A stretch of 5,770 bases of DNA from Desulfobacteraceae bacterium (GTDB lineage Bacteria; Desulfobacterota; DSM-4660; Desulfatiglandales; HGW-15): the NCBI GenBank assembly GCA_003819975.1, contig RPPU01000322.1, positions 1-5,770 on the forward strand, in the 5' to 3' direction. The notes beneath the pieces were generated by a model, which worked only from the letters and a program-made list of their open reading frames with translations, was not told the origin of the DNA and searched no databases. The first letter of the stretch is position 1, and every line of letters starts with the position of its first letter. The translations under genes and the position numbers were made by a program. Shown here piece by piece: positions 1 to 5,550 of the stretch.

Positions 1-118
1 ACCAGAAAAATTCCCCCTCTACTTGAAGGAGATGGAGTTCCGGTATAATCATCGCAAGGAGATTATCTTCAAATTGTTAGCCCAAAACGTCTGTCATTTG
101 GTGCAAAATCGTTTATAA
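1..118 (+). CDS. C-terminal end of an IS1595-family (ISXO2-like) transposase, cut by the window edge
   Basis: A reading frame open from base 2 gives 38 residues and stops at TAA 116-118. It contains PLYLKEMEFRYNHRKE followed by IFKLL. The pattern YLKExEFRYNxR is the conserved tail of ISXO2-like DDE transposases of the IS1595 family, just after the last catalytic residue. The catalytic core lies outside the window, so whether the gene is intact cannot be judged. The stop codon lies inside the presumed right terminal repeat (101-123), a compact arrangement that fits an IS end. The family call rests on recalled motif resemblance. It could instead be a decayed remnant, but the visible part has no frameshift or internal stop. 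Confidence 0.8.
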   Translation, partial: PEKFPLYLKEMEFRYNHRKEIIFKLLAQNVCHLVQNRL

Positions 119-119
119 T
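91..119 (+). promoter_or_regulatory. Candidate outward promoter in the IS end
   Basis: CTGTCA (91-96) matches the TTGACA -35 box at four of six positions. A 17-bp spacer separates it from a perfect TATAAT (114-119) inside the terminal repeat. Transcription would begin near 126, about 20 bases before the ATG at 145, and would read into the first propeller gene. IS ends carrying outward promoters are well known. TATAAT-like words are common in AT-rich DNA, so this remains a prediction. Confidence 0.4.
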
Positions 120-123
120 CGCC
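101..123 (+). repeat. 23-bp repeat, copy 1: presumed IS right terminal repeat
   Basis: The core AAAATCGTTTATAATCGCC (105-123) recurs exactly at 1115-1133. With the preceding GTGC/GTGT the match is 22 of 23, and the only difference is C104 versus T1114. Similarity falls to background on both sides. This copy overlaps the last six codons of the transposase frame, including its TAA, and contains a perfect TATAAT (114-119). It is most simply read as the right IR of the insertion sequence. Confidence 0.75.
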
Positions 124-144
124 TTATATTTTTGAGAGAGTAAT

Positions 145-1116
145 ATGAAAAGGCGATTTATTAGTCTTGTTTATCTAATCGTGTGCGGGGGTATTGCTTT
201 CTGCCAAGTTCCAGAGAAAGCCGCAAGAGTAATTGATTATTTTCCAAAGGAAAAGGATGTCGATAATTATGGAGCGTTCCTAAACGGTGGGGCTCGTTTT
301 GTTTCGGACAAGTCTTCAATATATTTTTGTGATCAAGATGAAAATCGAATTCTCGTATTTGATCTCGATGGCCGTTATATAAAATCATTTGGGCGAAGAG
401 GACAAGGTCCGGGCGAATTTAATAATCCATTAAATATCGATATTTTCAATAACGAATTAGTAATCACAGACAATTTTAACGCAAGGATCCAAACGTGGTC
501 TCTTCAGGGTCAATATTTACGCCAAATAAAACTTGTTAGCTCATTTTTTAACATGGTTATTACGAGAGGGAATATCATAATTAGCAATCCTATGAAACTA
601 CTTAAAGAAATCGATTTTAAAGATAGATCAAATATTGAAATATATGATATGAACGGAAACCTTAGAAATAAAATAATAGATCCATTTTCTTATGAAACAA
701 ATATGATCATTGAAAACGATGTTTCGATGCAGTCATACGAAAACGGATTCTATTGCCTACAGAATCACGGCCTTGAATTTAGAACATATGATCATGAGGG
801 TAAGCGAATTAATTCGATTGTATTAAGGTATGATCCCCGGAAGGATAAGGAATATTCAAAATTGAAATATTCCTATACATACATTTGTTTTTATTGTATA
901 GACGATTTGATATATGCGCCAGTTGCATGGATGGGGAAAATCGTAGTCGCCGTATTTAATATGAAAGGAGAACATATATATAATTATGTTTGCAGAATGA
1001 GCGAAGAAAAGGCTATATACAGTGTATCAAGTTTAAAGTTAATTATTAAAGAAAAGAAGTATTTATACTTGCTGTTAAGAACTCCAGAGCTAAAGTTTTT
1101 AATTCTTGAAGTGTAA
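145..1116 (+). CDS. Exported 6-bladed beta-propeller (NHL-like) protein, first paralogue
   Basis: The protein has 323 residues with a Sec signal peptide at about 1-20 (basic MKRR, hydrophobic stretch, FCQ near the cleavage site). No convincing lipobox is present, since LIVC lacks a small residue at -1. Blade-like strands with the pattern hydrophobic-x-D-x-x-G repeat near residues 69-82, 115-129, 164-176, 212-225 and 267-282. The signature SFGRRGQGPGEF lies at 81-92. This is the pattern of the NHL-like '6-bladed beta-propeller' proteins common in Aminicenantes and Bacteroidota. Their function is generally unknown, with binding or scaffolding outside the cytoplasm most likely. The ATG follows a weak GAGAG purine tract with a 4-base gap. 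About 54% identity (38 of 71 residues, counted by hand) to the next gene marks a tandem duplication. The stop codon falls inside copy 2 of the IS-end repeat. The gene is AT-rich, unlike the genes to the right. Confidence 0.85.
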   Translation: MKRRFISLVYLIVCGGIAFCQVPEKAARVIDYFPKEKDVDNYGAFLNGGARFVSDKSSIYFCDQDENRILVFDLDGRYIKSFGRRGQGPGEFNNPLNIDIFNNELVITDNFNARIQTWSLQGQYLRQIKLVSSFFNMVITRGNIIISNPMKLLKEIDFKDRSNIEIYDMNGNLRNKIIDPFSYETNMIIENDVSMQSYENGFYCLQNHGLEFRTYDHEGKRINSIVLRYDPRKDKEYSKLKYSYTYICFYCIDDLIYAPVAWMGKIVVAVFNMKGEHIYNYVCRMSEEKAIYSVSSLKLIIKEKKYLYLLLRTPELKFLILEV

Positions 1117-1133
1117 AATCGTTTATAATCGCC
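1111..1133 (+). repeat. 23-bp repeat, copy 2: IS-end sequence over the stop codon of the first propeller gene
   Basis: This matches 101-123 at 22 of 23 positions, in direct orientation and exactly 1010 bp downstream. It begins at the last sense codon (GTG) of the propeller gene. The single mismatch (C to T at 1114) turns the CAA of the transposase copy into the TAA that ends the propeller gene, in the same frame. It also carries TATAAT (1124-1129), but no -35-like box at a 15-18 bp spacing, so its promoter value for the next gene is doubtful. A looser copy, AATCGTTTTTATCGGGG, follows directly at 1134-1150. Confidence 0.7.
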
Positions 1134-1177
1134 AATCGTTTTTATCGGGGGTATTTAAAAGTCTTAGAAAATATATT

Positions 1178-1190
1178 GAGGATTAATATG
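1178..1190 (+). promoter_or_regulatory. Ribosome binding site that fixes the start of the second propeller gene
   Basis: GAGG (1178-1181) sits six bases before ATG 1188. An in-frame TTG at 1176 would extend the protein by four residues, but it overlaps this Shine-Dalgarno sequence and would put charged MRIN ahead of an otherwise ordinary signal peptide. ATG 1188 is therefore preferred. Confidence 0.65.
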
Positions 1191-2147
1191 AAAAATCTAA
1201 ATAGTCTATTTGTTGCTGTAAATATATTTATTAATGCAAGTGCTTTATTTGGGCAAATCGTGAAGACGTTCCCAACAGAAGAACAATTAGAAAAAGAATC
1301 GATTGCATTATATTCTGGATCGTCATTTGATATATATTTGAACCAAATATTTTATTGTGATCAATCTGAATGCAAAATCTATGTTTTTAATCATGAAGGG
1401 AATTATAAATATTCGTTCGGTAGAGCCGGGCAAGGCCCCGGCGAATTTAATAAACCATATAAAATAATAGTGTATAAAGACGAAATCTATGTCTCAGATA
1501 ATGGGAATGGACGAATACAAGTATTCACACTCGAAGGGAATTACAAAAGACAAATCAAGTTAGCCACCACCGTGTTTGATATGGCTATTATTAGCGATAA
1601 ATTATTCATAGGCAACCCGTTAACTATATTGAGATATAAAGATAAATCGGATATTACATTATTTGAGATTTATGATTTAATGGGAGTATTAGAAAGAAAA
1701 ATACGCGATCCATTCCCGGATACTTATGCAATGCCTATTTATAGTCAAACATTTACTATGAATAAAATATCGGGCGAAGTGCACTTACTTCAAGACAGAG
1801 GTCAGAAATATAGAATTTATGATAGTGAGGGGAATAAAAATAGCGAATTTGATCTTGAATATGATTTGTCCAAAGATACCGAATATAAGAAAATTAAGTA
1901 CATTTTTCGATATCAATGTTTTACCGTGTTTGAAAATACGATATATGCGGCGGGTTCATGGAAAGGTAAAATCGTTATATATCTTTTTAATATGAGCGGT
2001 AAATATTTAAGAAAACTTGAATACGGGACTAAAGAACCGGATGATATTTATACAGTTGCGAGCATGAAAATACTTCAAAAGGAAGAGACACTATTATATT
2101 TATTACTAACAGATCCAGAACATAAATTTGTGGTTATTAAATTATAG
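1188..2147 (+). CDS. Exported 6-bladed beta-propeller (NHL-like) protein, second paralogue
   Basis: From ATG 1188 the protein has 319 residues. A signal peptide covers about residues 1-22, ending ASALFG before Q, a likely signal peptidase I site. SFGRAGQGPGEF lies at about 76-87. The blade motifs match those of the upstream paralogue in order: IYVFNHEG, IQVFTLEG, FEIYDLMG, YRIYDSEG and IYLFNMSG. The two proteins are collinear to the C-terminus (KFLILEV versus KFVVIKL), so neither is truncated. The gap from the upstream stop is 71 bp and contains copy 2 of the IS-end repeat. Co-transcription is possible but unproven. The role is unknown beyond an exported beta-propeller, perhaps binding a peptide or glycan. 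The gene is AT-rich with many AAA, ATA and AGA codons. Confidence 0.85.
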   Translation: MKNLNSLFVAVNIFINASALFGQIVKTFPTEEQLEKESIALYSGSSFDIYLNQIFYCDQSECKIYVFNHEGNYKYSFGRAGQGPGEFNKPYKIIVYKDEIYVSDNGNGRIQVFTLEGNYKRQIKLATTVFDMAIISDKLFIGNPLTILRYKDKSDITLFEIYDLMGVLERKIRDPFPDTYAMPIYSQTFTMNKISGEVHLLQDRGQKYRIYDSEGNKNSEFDLEYDLSKDTEYKKIKYIFRYQCFTVFENTIYAAGSWKGKIVIYLFNMSGKYLRKLEYGTKEPDDIYTVASMKILQKEETLLYLLLTDPEHKFVVIKL

Positions 2148-2149
2148 AA

Positions 2150-2206
2150 AATGGATTTTTAAATTTAGATAAAATCGTAGACAAAAGAATAATAAAAAAA
2201 TCCATT
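2150..2206. repeat. Imperfect stem-loop: 11-bp inverted repeat just after the second propeller gene
   Basis: AATGGATTTTT (2150-2160) is perfectly complementary to AAAAATCCATT (2196-2206), with a 35-base intervening segment. It begins three bases after the TAG at 2145-2147. The position suits a transcript-end structure, but the loop is long and no U-run follows the second arm, so it is not a standard intrinsic terminator. The arms are AT-rich and partly homopolymeric, which raises the chance of coincidence. Confidence 0.4.
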
Positions 2207-2299
2207 CATGAGTGATAATGCAGATGGAATCCATGTGAACGAAAGTGACGAGGGCGTCTAGATATACCGAATAACGAGTTTGCCTCAATATTGCCGATA

Positions 2300-2329
2300 T
2301 GTGTCTGAATTTGTCCGCATCTGTCCTCA
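2300..2329. repeat. Three 10-bp periodic units with consensus TNTGTCYNNA
   Basis: TGTGTCTGAA, TTTGTCCGCA and TCTGTCCTCA follow each other without a gap, with TGTC in exact 10-bp register (2302, 2312, 2322). The tract lies in non-coding DNA and is followed by CAAAAATCCACG. Similar CTGTGTC-rich phrases occur in intergenic DNA of several bacterial groups, as recalled. No function can be assigned from sequence. Confidence 0.35.
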
Positions 2330-2444
2330 AAAATCCACGAAAATAAGGGAGAAACCGAAATTCACAGAGGAGGGAGATTGGACTACCTAGCCATATGGGG
2401 TAAAAACGTCGGAAACGCGCCCTAGTATATTTTTTTAGGCCATG

Positions 2445-2470
2445 ATTGTCAAACGCCGTTATTTGACAAT
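2445..2470 (-). other. 9-bp stem-loop spanning the stop codon of the VWA gene
   Basis: ATTGTCAAA (2445-2453) and TTTGACAAT (2462-2470) are perfect inverted copies with an 8-base loop. On the minus strand the last sense codons (ATT GTC AAA) form the first arm and the TAA (2461-2459) opens the loop. The sequence beyond the second arm is CATGGCC followed by an A-run, not a U-run, so this is not a classical terminator. It could protect the mRNA 3' end or act with a factor. Confidence 0.4.
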
Positions 2471-4423
2471 GAGTGTCTTTGATGTGGCTGATTTGACCCC
2501 GGTATCTGCCCTCTCGAGCTCGATTTCAAGCTCATAAGAGCCCGGCTCGACCTCGGGAAGCGAAATTTCGAGGATCATGAACTCATGGCCCGGCTCTCCG
2601 GGCTTGACCTCGAGAATCCGGAATTCCGGGAAGATCGCTTCACCTTCACCCGCCGGCCGCAGGAGCACGGAAATCCGGTTTTCCGGGGGATGCTGGGCAT
2701 CGATCGGCCCCGTTTCGATCGGGACGACGGCCCGAATCCGGCGCCGGCCGGTTTCAAGGTCCCGGACGATGAGCGCATACTCCCGGGGAATGTGGGGATA
2801 TAAATCCAGCAGACTCCCGGATGATCCCAAGCTCTTTTTTTTCTGGAGTTTCGTCGGGAGATTCAGGATCTTCGGCTCCGGGCCCGGTTCAAGGAGCAGA
2901 GGCGTCGAAAGAAACGGATAATCCCCGGCCTTCTCCGGAATCCTGAATTTGATTCGTCCGACGGCCGCCTGACCGGTCGTCGTATCCCGAACAGCCGTCC
3001 GGTATTCATAACTCCCGGGAGGAAGTGTCGCGCGCGATACGGCGGTGACCGTCCGGCCGTTGGAAGGGGCCAGGTCTGTCTTCCACTTCCAGCCTTGTCC
3101 GGGCGGATTGTTTTCTTCCGTCAGATGGGCGAACCATTCGATTTTGGCCGGCGGGAGCCCGGCCTTCGGATCAACCGGGAACTTCGTCAGAAAAGCCGTT
3201 TCCCAGGCCGGACCCTGGCGGACCGCATAGAAATCTACGATGAGGGGAAGCAGCTCGGTTGCTGGATGATCGCCGAACAGGAGATCGTAGACGTGAAGCT
3301 CCCTCTCGAATTCATCCCGCTGGGAAAAGGGGCGGGCGCCGAAATATCCGTCCTGGGCCATGACACGGAGTCCGGGTTTGGATACTTCGACCTTCAGCCG
3401 GTGATATGCCCCCGTCCAGTCCTCATTGACGGCATAGCCCAGAACATAGAAGTTGCCGGTCAGGGCCTGGACATCGGCCGCGATGCCGTCAGTGTCCTCG
3501 ATTTTCGCGAAATAGCGTCCGCCGGACGTTTCTGCCAGCGTTTTAAGCGAAGAATTCTGAAGGAAGGCTTCCTCCCGCGGTGTGAGATGCTTGGATTTGG
3601 CGATCCAGCTGGCCGTATTGACGACATAGATCGGCGTTCCCGCGTTCGCGAATTCCTTGCCGAGCGCAGCGGCGGCTCCGCCGAGGCGACGGCCGCTGAA
3701 AAAGAAGAAACTCTTGTTGCCGGGGAGATATTGAAGGACCCGGGCTAGGTCGGACATCCGGGGGACGAAATCCCTCCGCTGAAAGAGGCTCGTTCCCGGA
3801 ACGAAGACAGACGCGTTGACCGCCCATTGCCCGCTCCCCGGGTCGTCGTCATCGGGGCCGAGGAGGACCGATTCCCCTCCGCTCGGTTGCAGCTCCCTGA
3901 CCTGTTTCAACGCTTTGCGGATTTTATCGAAGTCGGAGGTCAGGTATTCCTGGATGAAGAAGCCGCGCATCGGGGAAAACCCGATGACGCCGACCTCGTC
4001 TCCCGGACCGGCTTTGGTGTCGAGGAAATGAAGGGCCGTCGTTTTTGCCGCCGCCGCTCCGCGTTCATCCTCGCCTTGGAGATCGAGAAAGATGAAGATT
4101 TTCCGGTTCAAAGCCGGGGCGGCGGACGGGGCCGTCCGACCGGCGTCTGCAAGATCCGGCCGCAACAGGGTCATCCCGGTAAGGGAAAGGGCATGAACCT
4201 CGAAGGCGGTGATCGTCTGGGCGACGCCGTTATCGGTCAGGGTGAAGTCTTCCTTCCTCATACCGGCGACCGGCCGGCCGGCCTCGTCCACTACCCGGAC
4301 TGAGACGAGCTTCAGCGCGGCCGAGGCGTCGTGCCGGGGGATTTGCTGGGAGCCGGTGGACGCGCTCCAGAAAAGGAGGATGGCCGGCAGCCATCCTCCG
4401 ATGGCTAGGTCAGCTGTTTTCAT
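2459..4423 (-). CDS. Secreted VWFA-related (Acidobacterial-type) protein with a degenerate MIDAS
   Basis: The protein has 654 residues. A signal peptide covers about 1-25 (MKTADLAIGG, hydrophobic core, STGSQQ). Residues 38-75 have the VRVVDEAGRPVAGMRKEDF / TLTDNG motif that opens VWFA-related Acidobacterial domain proteins (TIGR03436-like). The VWA core runs about 107-345: KIFIFLDLQGE holds the first metal-site position, GDEVGVIGFS is at 141-150, SFFFFSGRR is at 238-246, and the domain closes with GGRYFA, FYVLGY and GYFG near 361. The MIDAS DxSxS is replaced by D114-x-Q116-x-E118, so normal metal-dependent binding is doubtful. Residues 370-654 look beta-rich (two PGSYE motifs near 469 and 627) without a recognised domain. 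The start overlaps the end of the upstream LolA-like gene by 14 bp, with GGAAG five bases before the ATG, implying coupled translation. The probable role is extracytoplasmic protein interaction; the partner is unknown. Confidence 0.85.
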   Translation of the reverse strand: MKTADLAIGGWLPAILLFWSASTGSQQIPRHDASAALKLVSVRVVDEAGRPVAGMRKEDFTLTDNGVAQTITAFEVHALSLTGMTLLRPDLADAGRTAPSAAPALNRKIFIFLDLQGEDERGAAAAKTTALHFLDTKAGPGDEVGVIGFSPMRGFFIQEYLTSDFDKIRKALKQVRELQPSGGESVLLGPDDDDPGSGQWAVNASVFVPGTSLFQRRDFVPRMSDLARVLQYLPGNKSFFFFSGRRLGGAAAALGKEFANAGTPIYVVNTASWIAKSKHLTPREEAFLQNSSLKTLAETSGGRYFAKIEDTDGIAADVQALTGNFYVLGYAVNEDWTGAYHRLKVEVSKPGLRVMAQDGYFGARPFSQRDEFERELHVYDLLFGDHPATELLPLIVDFYAVRQGPAWETAFLTKFPVDPKAGLPPAKIEWFAHLTEENNPPGQGWKWKTDLAPSNGRTVTAVSRATLPPGSYEYRTAVRDTTTGQAAVGRIKFRIPEKAGDYPFLSTPLLLEPGPEPKILNLPTKLQKKKSLGSSGSLLDLYPHIPREYALIVRDLETGRRRIRAVVPIETGPIDAQHPPENRISVLLRPAGEGEAIFPEFRILEVKPGEPGHEFMILEISLPEVEPGSYELEIELERADTGVKSATSKTLIVK

Positions 4424-5318
4424 CTGGTCTTCCGCCTGTATAGATCACGCCGGTCTCCACGGTGAAAAATTTGTATTCGTCGTATGTGACCTCGGTTTCC
4501 GACCGTCTTCCGGAACTGCGCATCCGGCGGTTGCGGTACGTTTCCCTGATCGTATAGCGGCTGGGGAAACGAAGCCCGTTTTTCTCATAATCATATTCCG
4601 AAACGAATGAAATCCGGGGCTCCGCCCCGAGAACTTTGGCCAGTTCTAGGACTTTTTCGTAGTTCCCTAAAGACGCCTGTTCCCACTCAATTTTCAAGAT
4701 GGAGGCATCGCTTTTCCGAACCCAGATCGTCCCAAAGAGGCGGTTGGCCGTGTTTCCCGGTCTGGGGACGGCTTTGATGAGAAATACGGGGGTCTTCTTG
4801 TACGTTGTTTCCTTCACCATCTCAAACTTGAAGTCGGCCTGTTGGCTGCGTCCAAGAAGACCGATCGGACCCAGGACGACATTTTTATGTTCGAAAATCC
4901 GGGTCTTCAGCGGCGCGTCGGCGACCGCCGTCGCTTTTCCGTTTTCCTCGAGGAGGGTTCGTGTTTCGGTCAGATGCCCGTCCCGGTCGCGGATGAGCTG
5001 ATAGTCATAGACGAGCTTGAGACGCGAGTCGCCGCCGAAGCGGACCGGACCATTGCGGACAGAATAGGTCCCGCCGCCGCTCGACGACATCACGGCCGTA
5101 TTTGATTTCAGCGGAGTGGCGACGGTCTCGTCAATCCGTTCGCGGCAGATGAAATTCAAGACGGCGCCGTTGAGCTTGTCACAGTACTCGGCGCAGAGGC
5201 TCAGTATCCGGCTGAGCTCGGCGGGTTTCGTATCGGCGGCCTGGAATCCCCCGGCGGGCGGCTGGACTGGTTGAACGAGTAGCCCCCCTATTAAGATCGA
5301 GCAAACGAGAGAATTCAT
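4410..5318 (-). CDS. Secreted LolA-like protein, first gene of the VWA operon
   Basis: The protein has 302 residues from the preferred start. Three starts are stacked in frame: GTG 5324, ATG 5321 and ATG 5318. A strong GGAGG (5330-5326 on the minus strand) lies 1, 4 and 7 bases from them respectively, so ATG 5318 is favoured and 5321 is possible. A hydrophobic signal segment (SLVCSILIGGLLV) is followed by a Pro-rich linker. Mature residues include YCDKLNGAVLNFICRERI, a cysteine-containing motif near 45-62 reminiscent of secreted hypothetical proteins of Aminicenantes/Acidobacteriota. The stretch from about 180 to 265 has GTIWVRKSDASILKIEW and a YDYEKNGLRFPSRYTI strand pair, as in outer-membrane lipoprotein sorting protein (LolA/MucB-fold) domains. 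A lipid- or lipoprotein-binding role in the periplasm is inferred from fold resemblance only. The 14-bp overlap with the downstream VWA gene suggests the two proteins act together. Confidence 0.75.
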   Translation of the reverse strand: MNSLVCSILIGGLLVQPVQPPAGGFQAADTKPAELSRILSLCAEYCDKLNGAVLNFICRERIDETVATPLKSNTAVMSSSGGGTYSVRNGPVRFGGDSRLKLVYDYQLIRDRDGHLTETRTLLEENGKATAVADAPLKTRIFEHKNVVLGPIGLLGRSQQADFKFEMVKETTYKKTPVFLIKAVPRPGNTANRLFGTIWVRKSDASILKIEWEQASLGNYEKVLELAKVLGAEPRISFVSEYDYEKNGLRFPSRYTIRETYRNRRMRSSGRRSETEVTYDEYKFFTVETGVIYTGGRPDENS

Positions 5319-5394
5319 CATCACCCCTCCGGCGAAGCGAATCCCCCTCTTCTCCTTTTCCCCTCATTCCCGAACAGCGGTTTCCTCATCGCTA

Positions 5395-5424
5395 AGACTA
5401 CGGTTAATGAATTCCCATTGTCAA
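5395..5424 (-). promoter_or_regulatory. Candidate promoter of the LolA-like/VWA operon
   Basis: On the minus strand a perfect TTGACA (5424-5419) is followed after 18 bp by TAGTCT (5400-5395), which keeps the key TA---T positions of a -10 box. The predicted 5' leader to the start codon is about 70 bases and purine-rich. It is the best promoter match in the 232-bp gap between the kinase stop and the operon, and it supports separate transcription of the operon. Confidence 0.45.
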
Positions 5425-5426
5425 GT

Positions 5427-5438
5427 CCGGCCGGCCGG
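5427..5438. repeat. Perfect 12-bp palindrome of three CCGG units
   Basis: CCGGCCGGCCGG is self-complementary and ends two bases upstream of the TTGACA of the predicted operon promoter (minus strand). It could be an operator, or a short GC stem ending the kinase transcript, but no U-run follows. In GC-rich DNA such a word can also occur by chance. Confidence 0.35.
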
Positions 5439-5550
5439 CTCATGCAGCCGCAGGGAATCGCTCCCCGATGAAGATCGTCCGCCTGACCGTCCTGTTCTGG
5501 TTCAGAATGATTGGCCGTGAGGACGCAATCGTCCTGATGATTTGCGGCTA

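Larger units (their letters stand above)
1..123 (+). mobile_element. Right end of an IS1595-type insertion sequence
   Basis: This segment holds the transposase tail plus a terminal sequence that ends in CGCC at 123, so the element reads GGCG inward from its tip. IS1595-family elements are known to have terminal repeats starting with GG and to make 8-bp target duplications. The 8 bases just outside would be 124-131 (TTATATTT). The left end lies upstream of the window, so neither the inverted repeat partner nor the target duplication can be confirmed. The edge at 123 is inferred from where similarity to the second copy at 1111-1133 stops. Confidence 0.6.
2148..2458. other. Gene-free convergent interval and compositional boundary
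   Basis: These 311 bases lie between the plus-strand propeller gene and the minus-strand VWA gene. The first part is AT-rich and the last part is mixed, so the base-composition switch of the window happens here. The interval holds an 11-bp inverted repeat, a short 10-bp-periodic TGTC tract and, at its right edge, a 9-bp stem overlapping the VWA stop codon. No convincing gene is visible. A strong GGAGG (2369-2373) precedes a TTG at 2378, but that frame closes after 15 codons at 2425. Confidence 0.6.

Noticed and set aside
1124..1129. TATAAT in repeat copy 2 as the promoter of the second propeller gene
   Set aside because: No -35-like hexamer is found at 15-18 bp upstream and there is no extended -10. 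It stays a note in the repeat entry rather than a promoter call.
2142..2330. 62-residue minus-strand open frame in the convergent interval
   Set aside because: It overlaps the end of the propeller gene, has no ribosome binding site that I can see, and its sequence is the antisense of AT-rich non-coding DNA and a repeat tract. No family resemblance was seen.
2378..2425. 15-residue TTG-initiated peptide after a strong GGAGG
   Set aside because: It is very short with a non-ATG start and only 4-base spacing. No modification enzyme or transporter nearby would support a peptide precursor.
3095..3748. Long plus-strand open frame (217 codons) opposite the VWA gene, with similar ones at 2577-2921 and 3827-4303
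   Set aside because: These are antisense frames of a GC-rich gene whose codon bias suppresses stops. The translations show no signal peptide, domain or family motif, while the minus strand gives a coherent VWA protein.
2445..5424. Word ATTGTCAA shared by the 2445 stem and the operon promoter region at 5417
   Set aside because: An 8-base match in a window of this size is expected by chance, and the flanks do not match.
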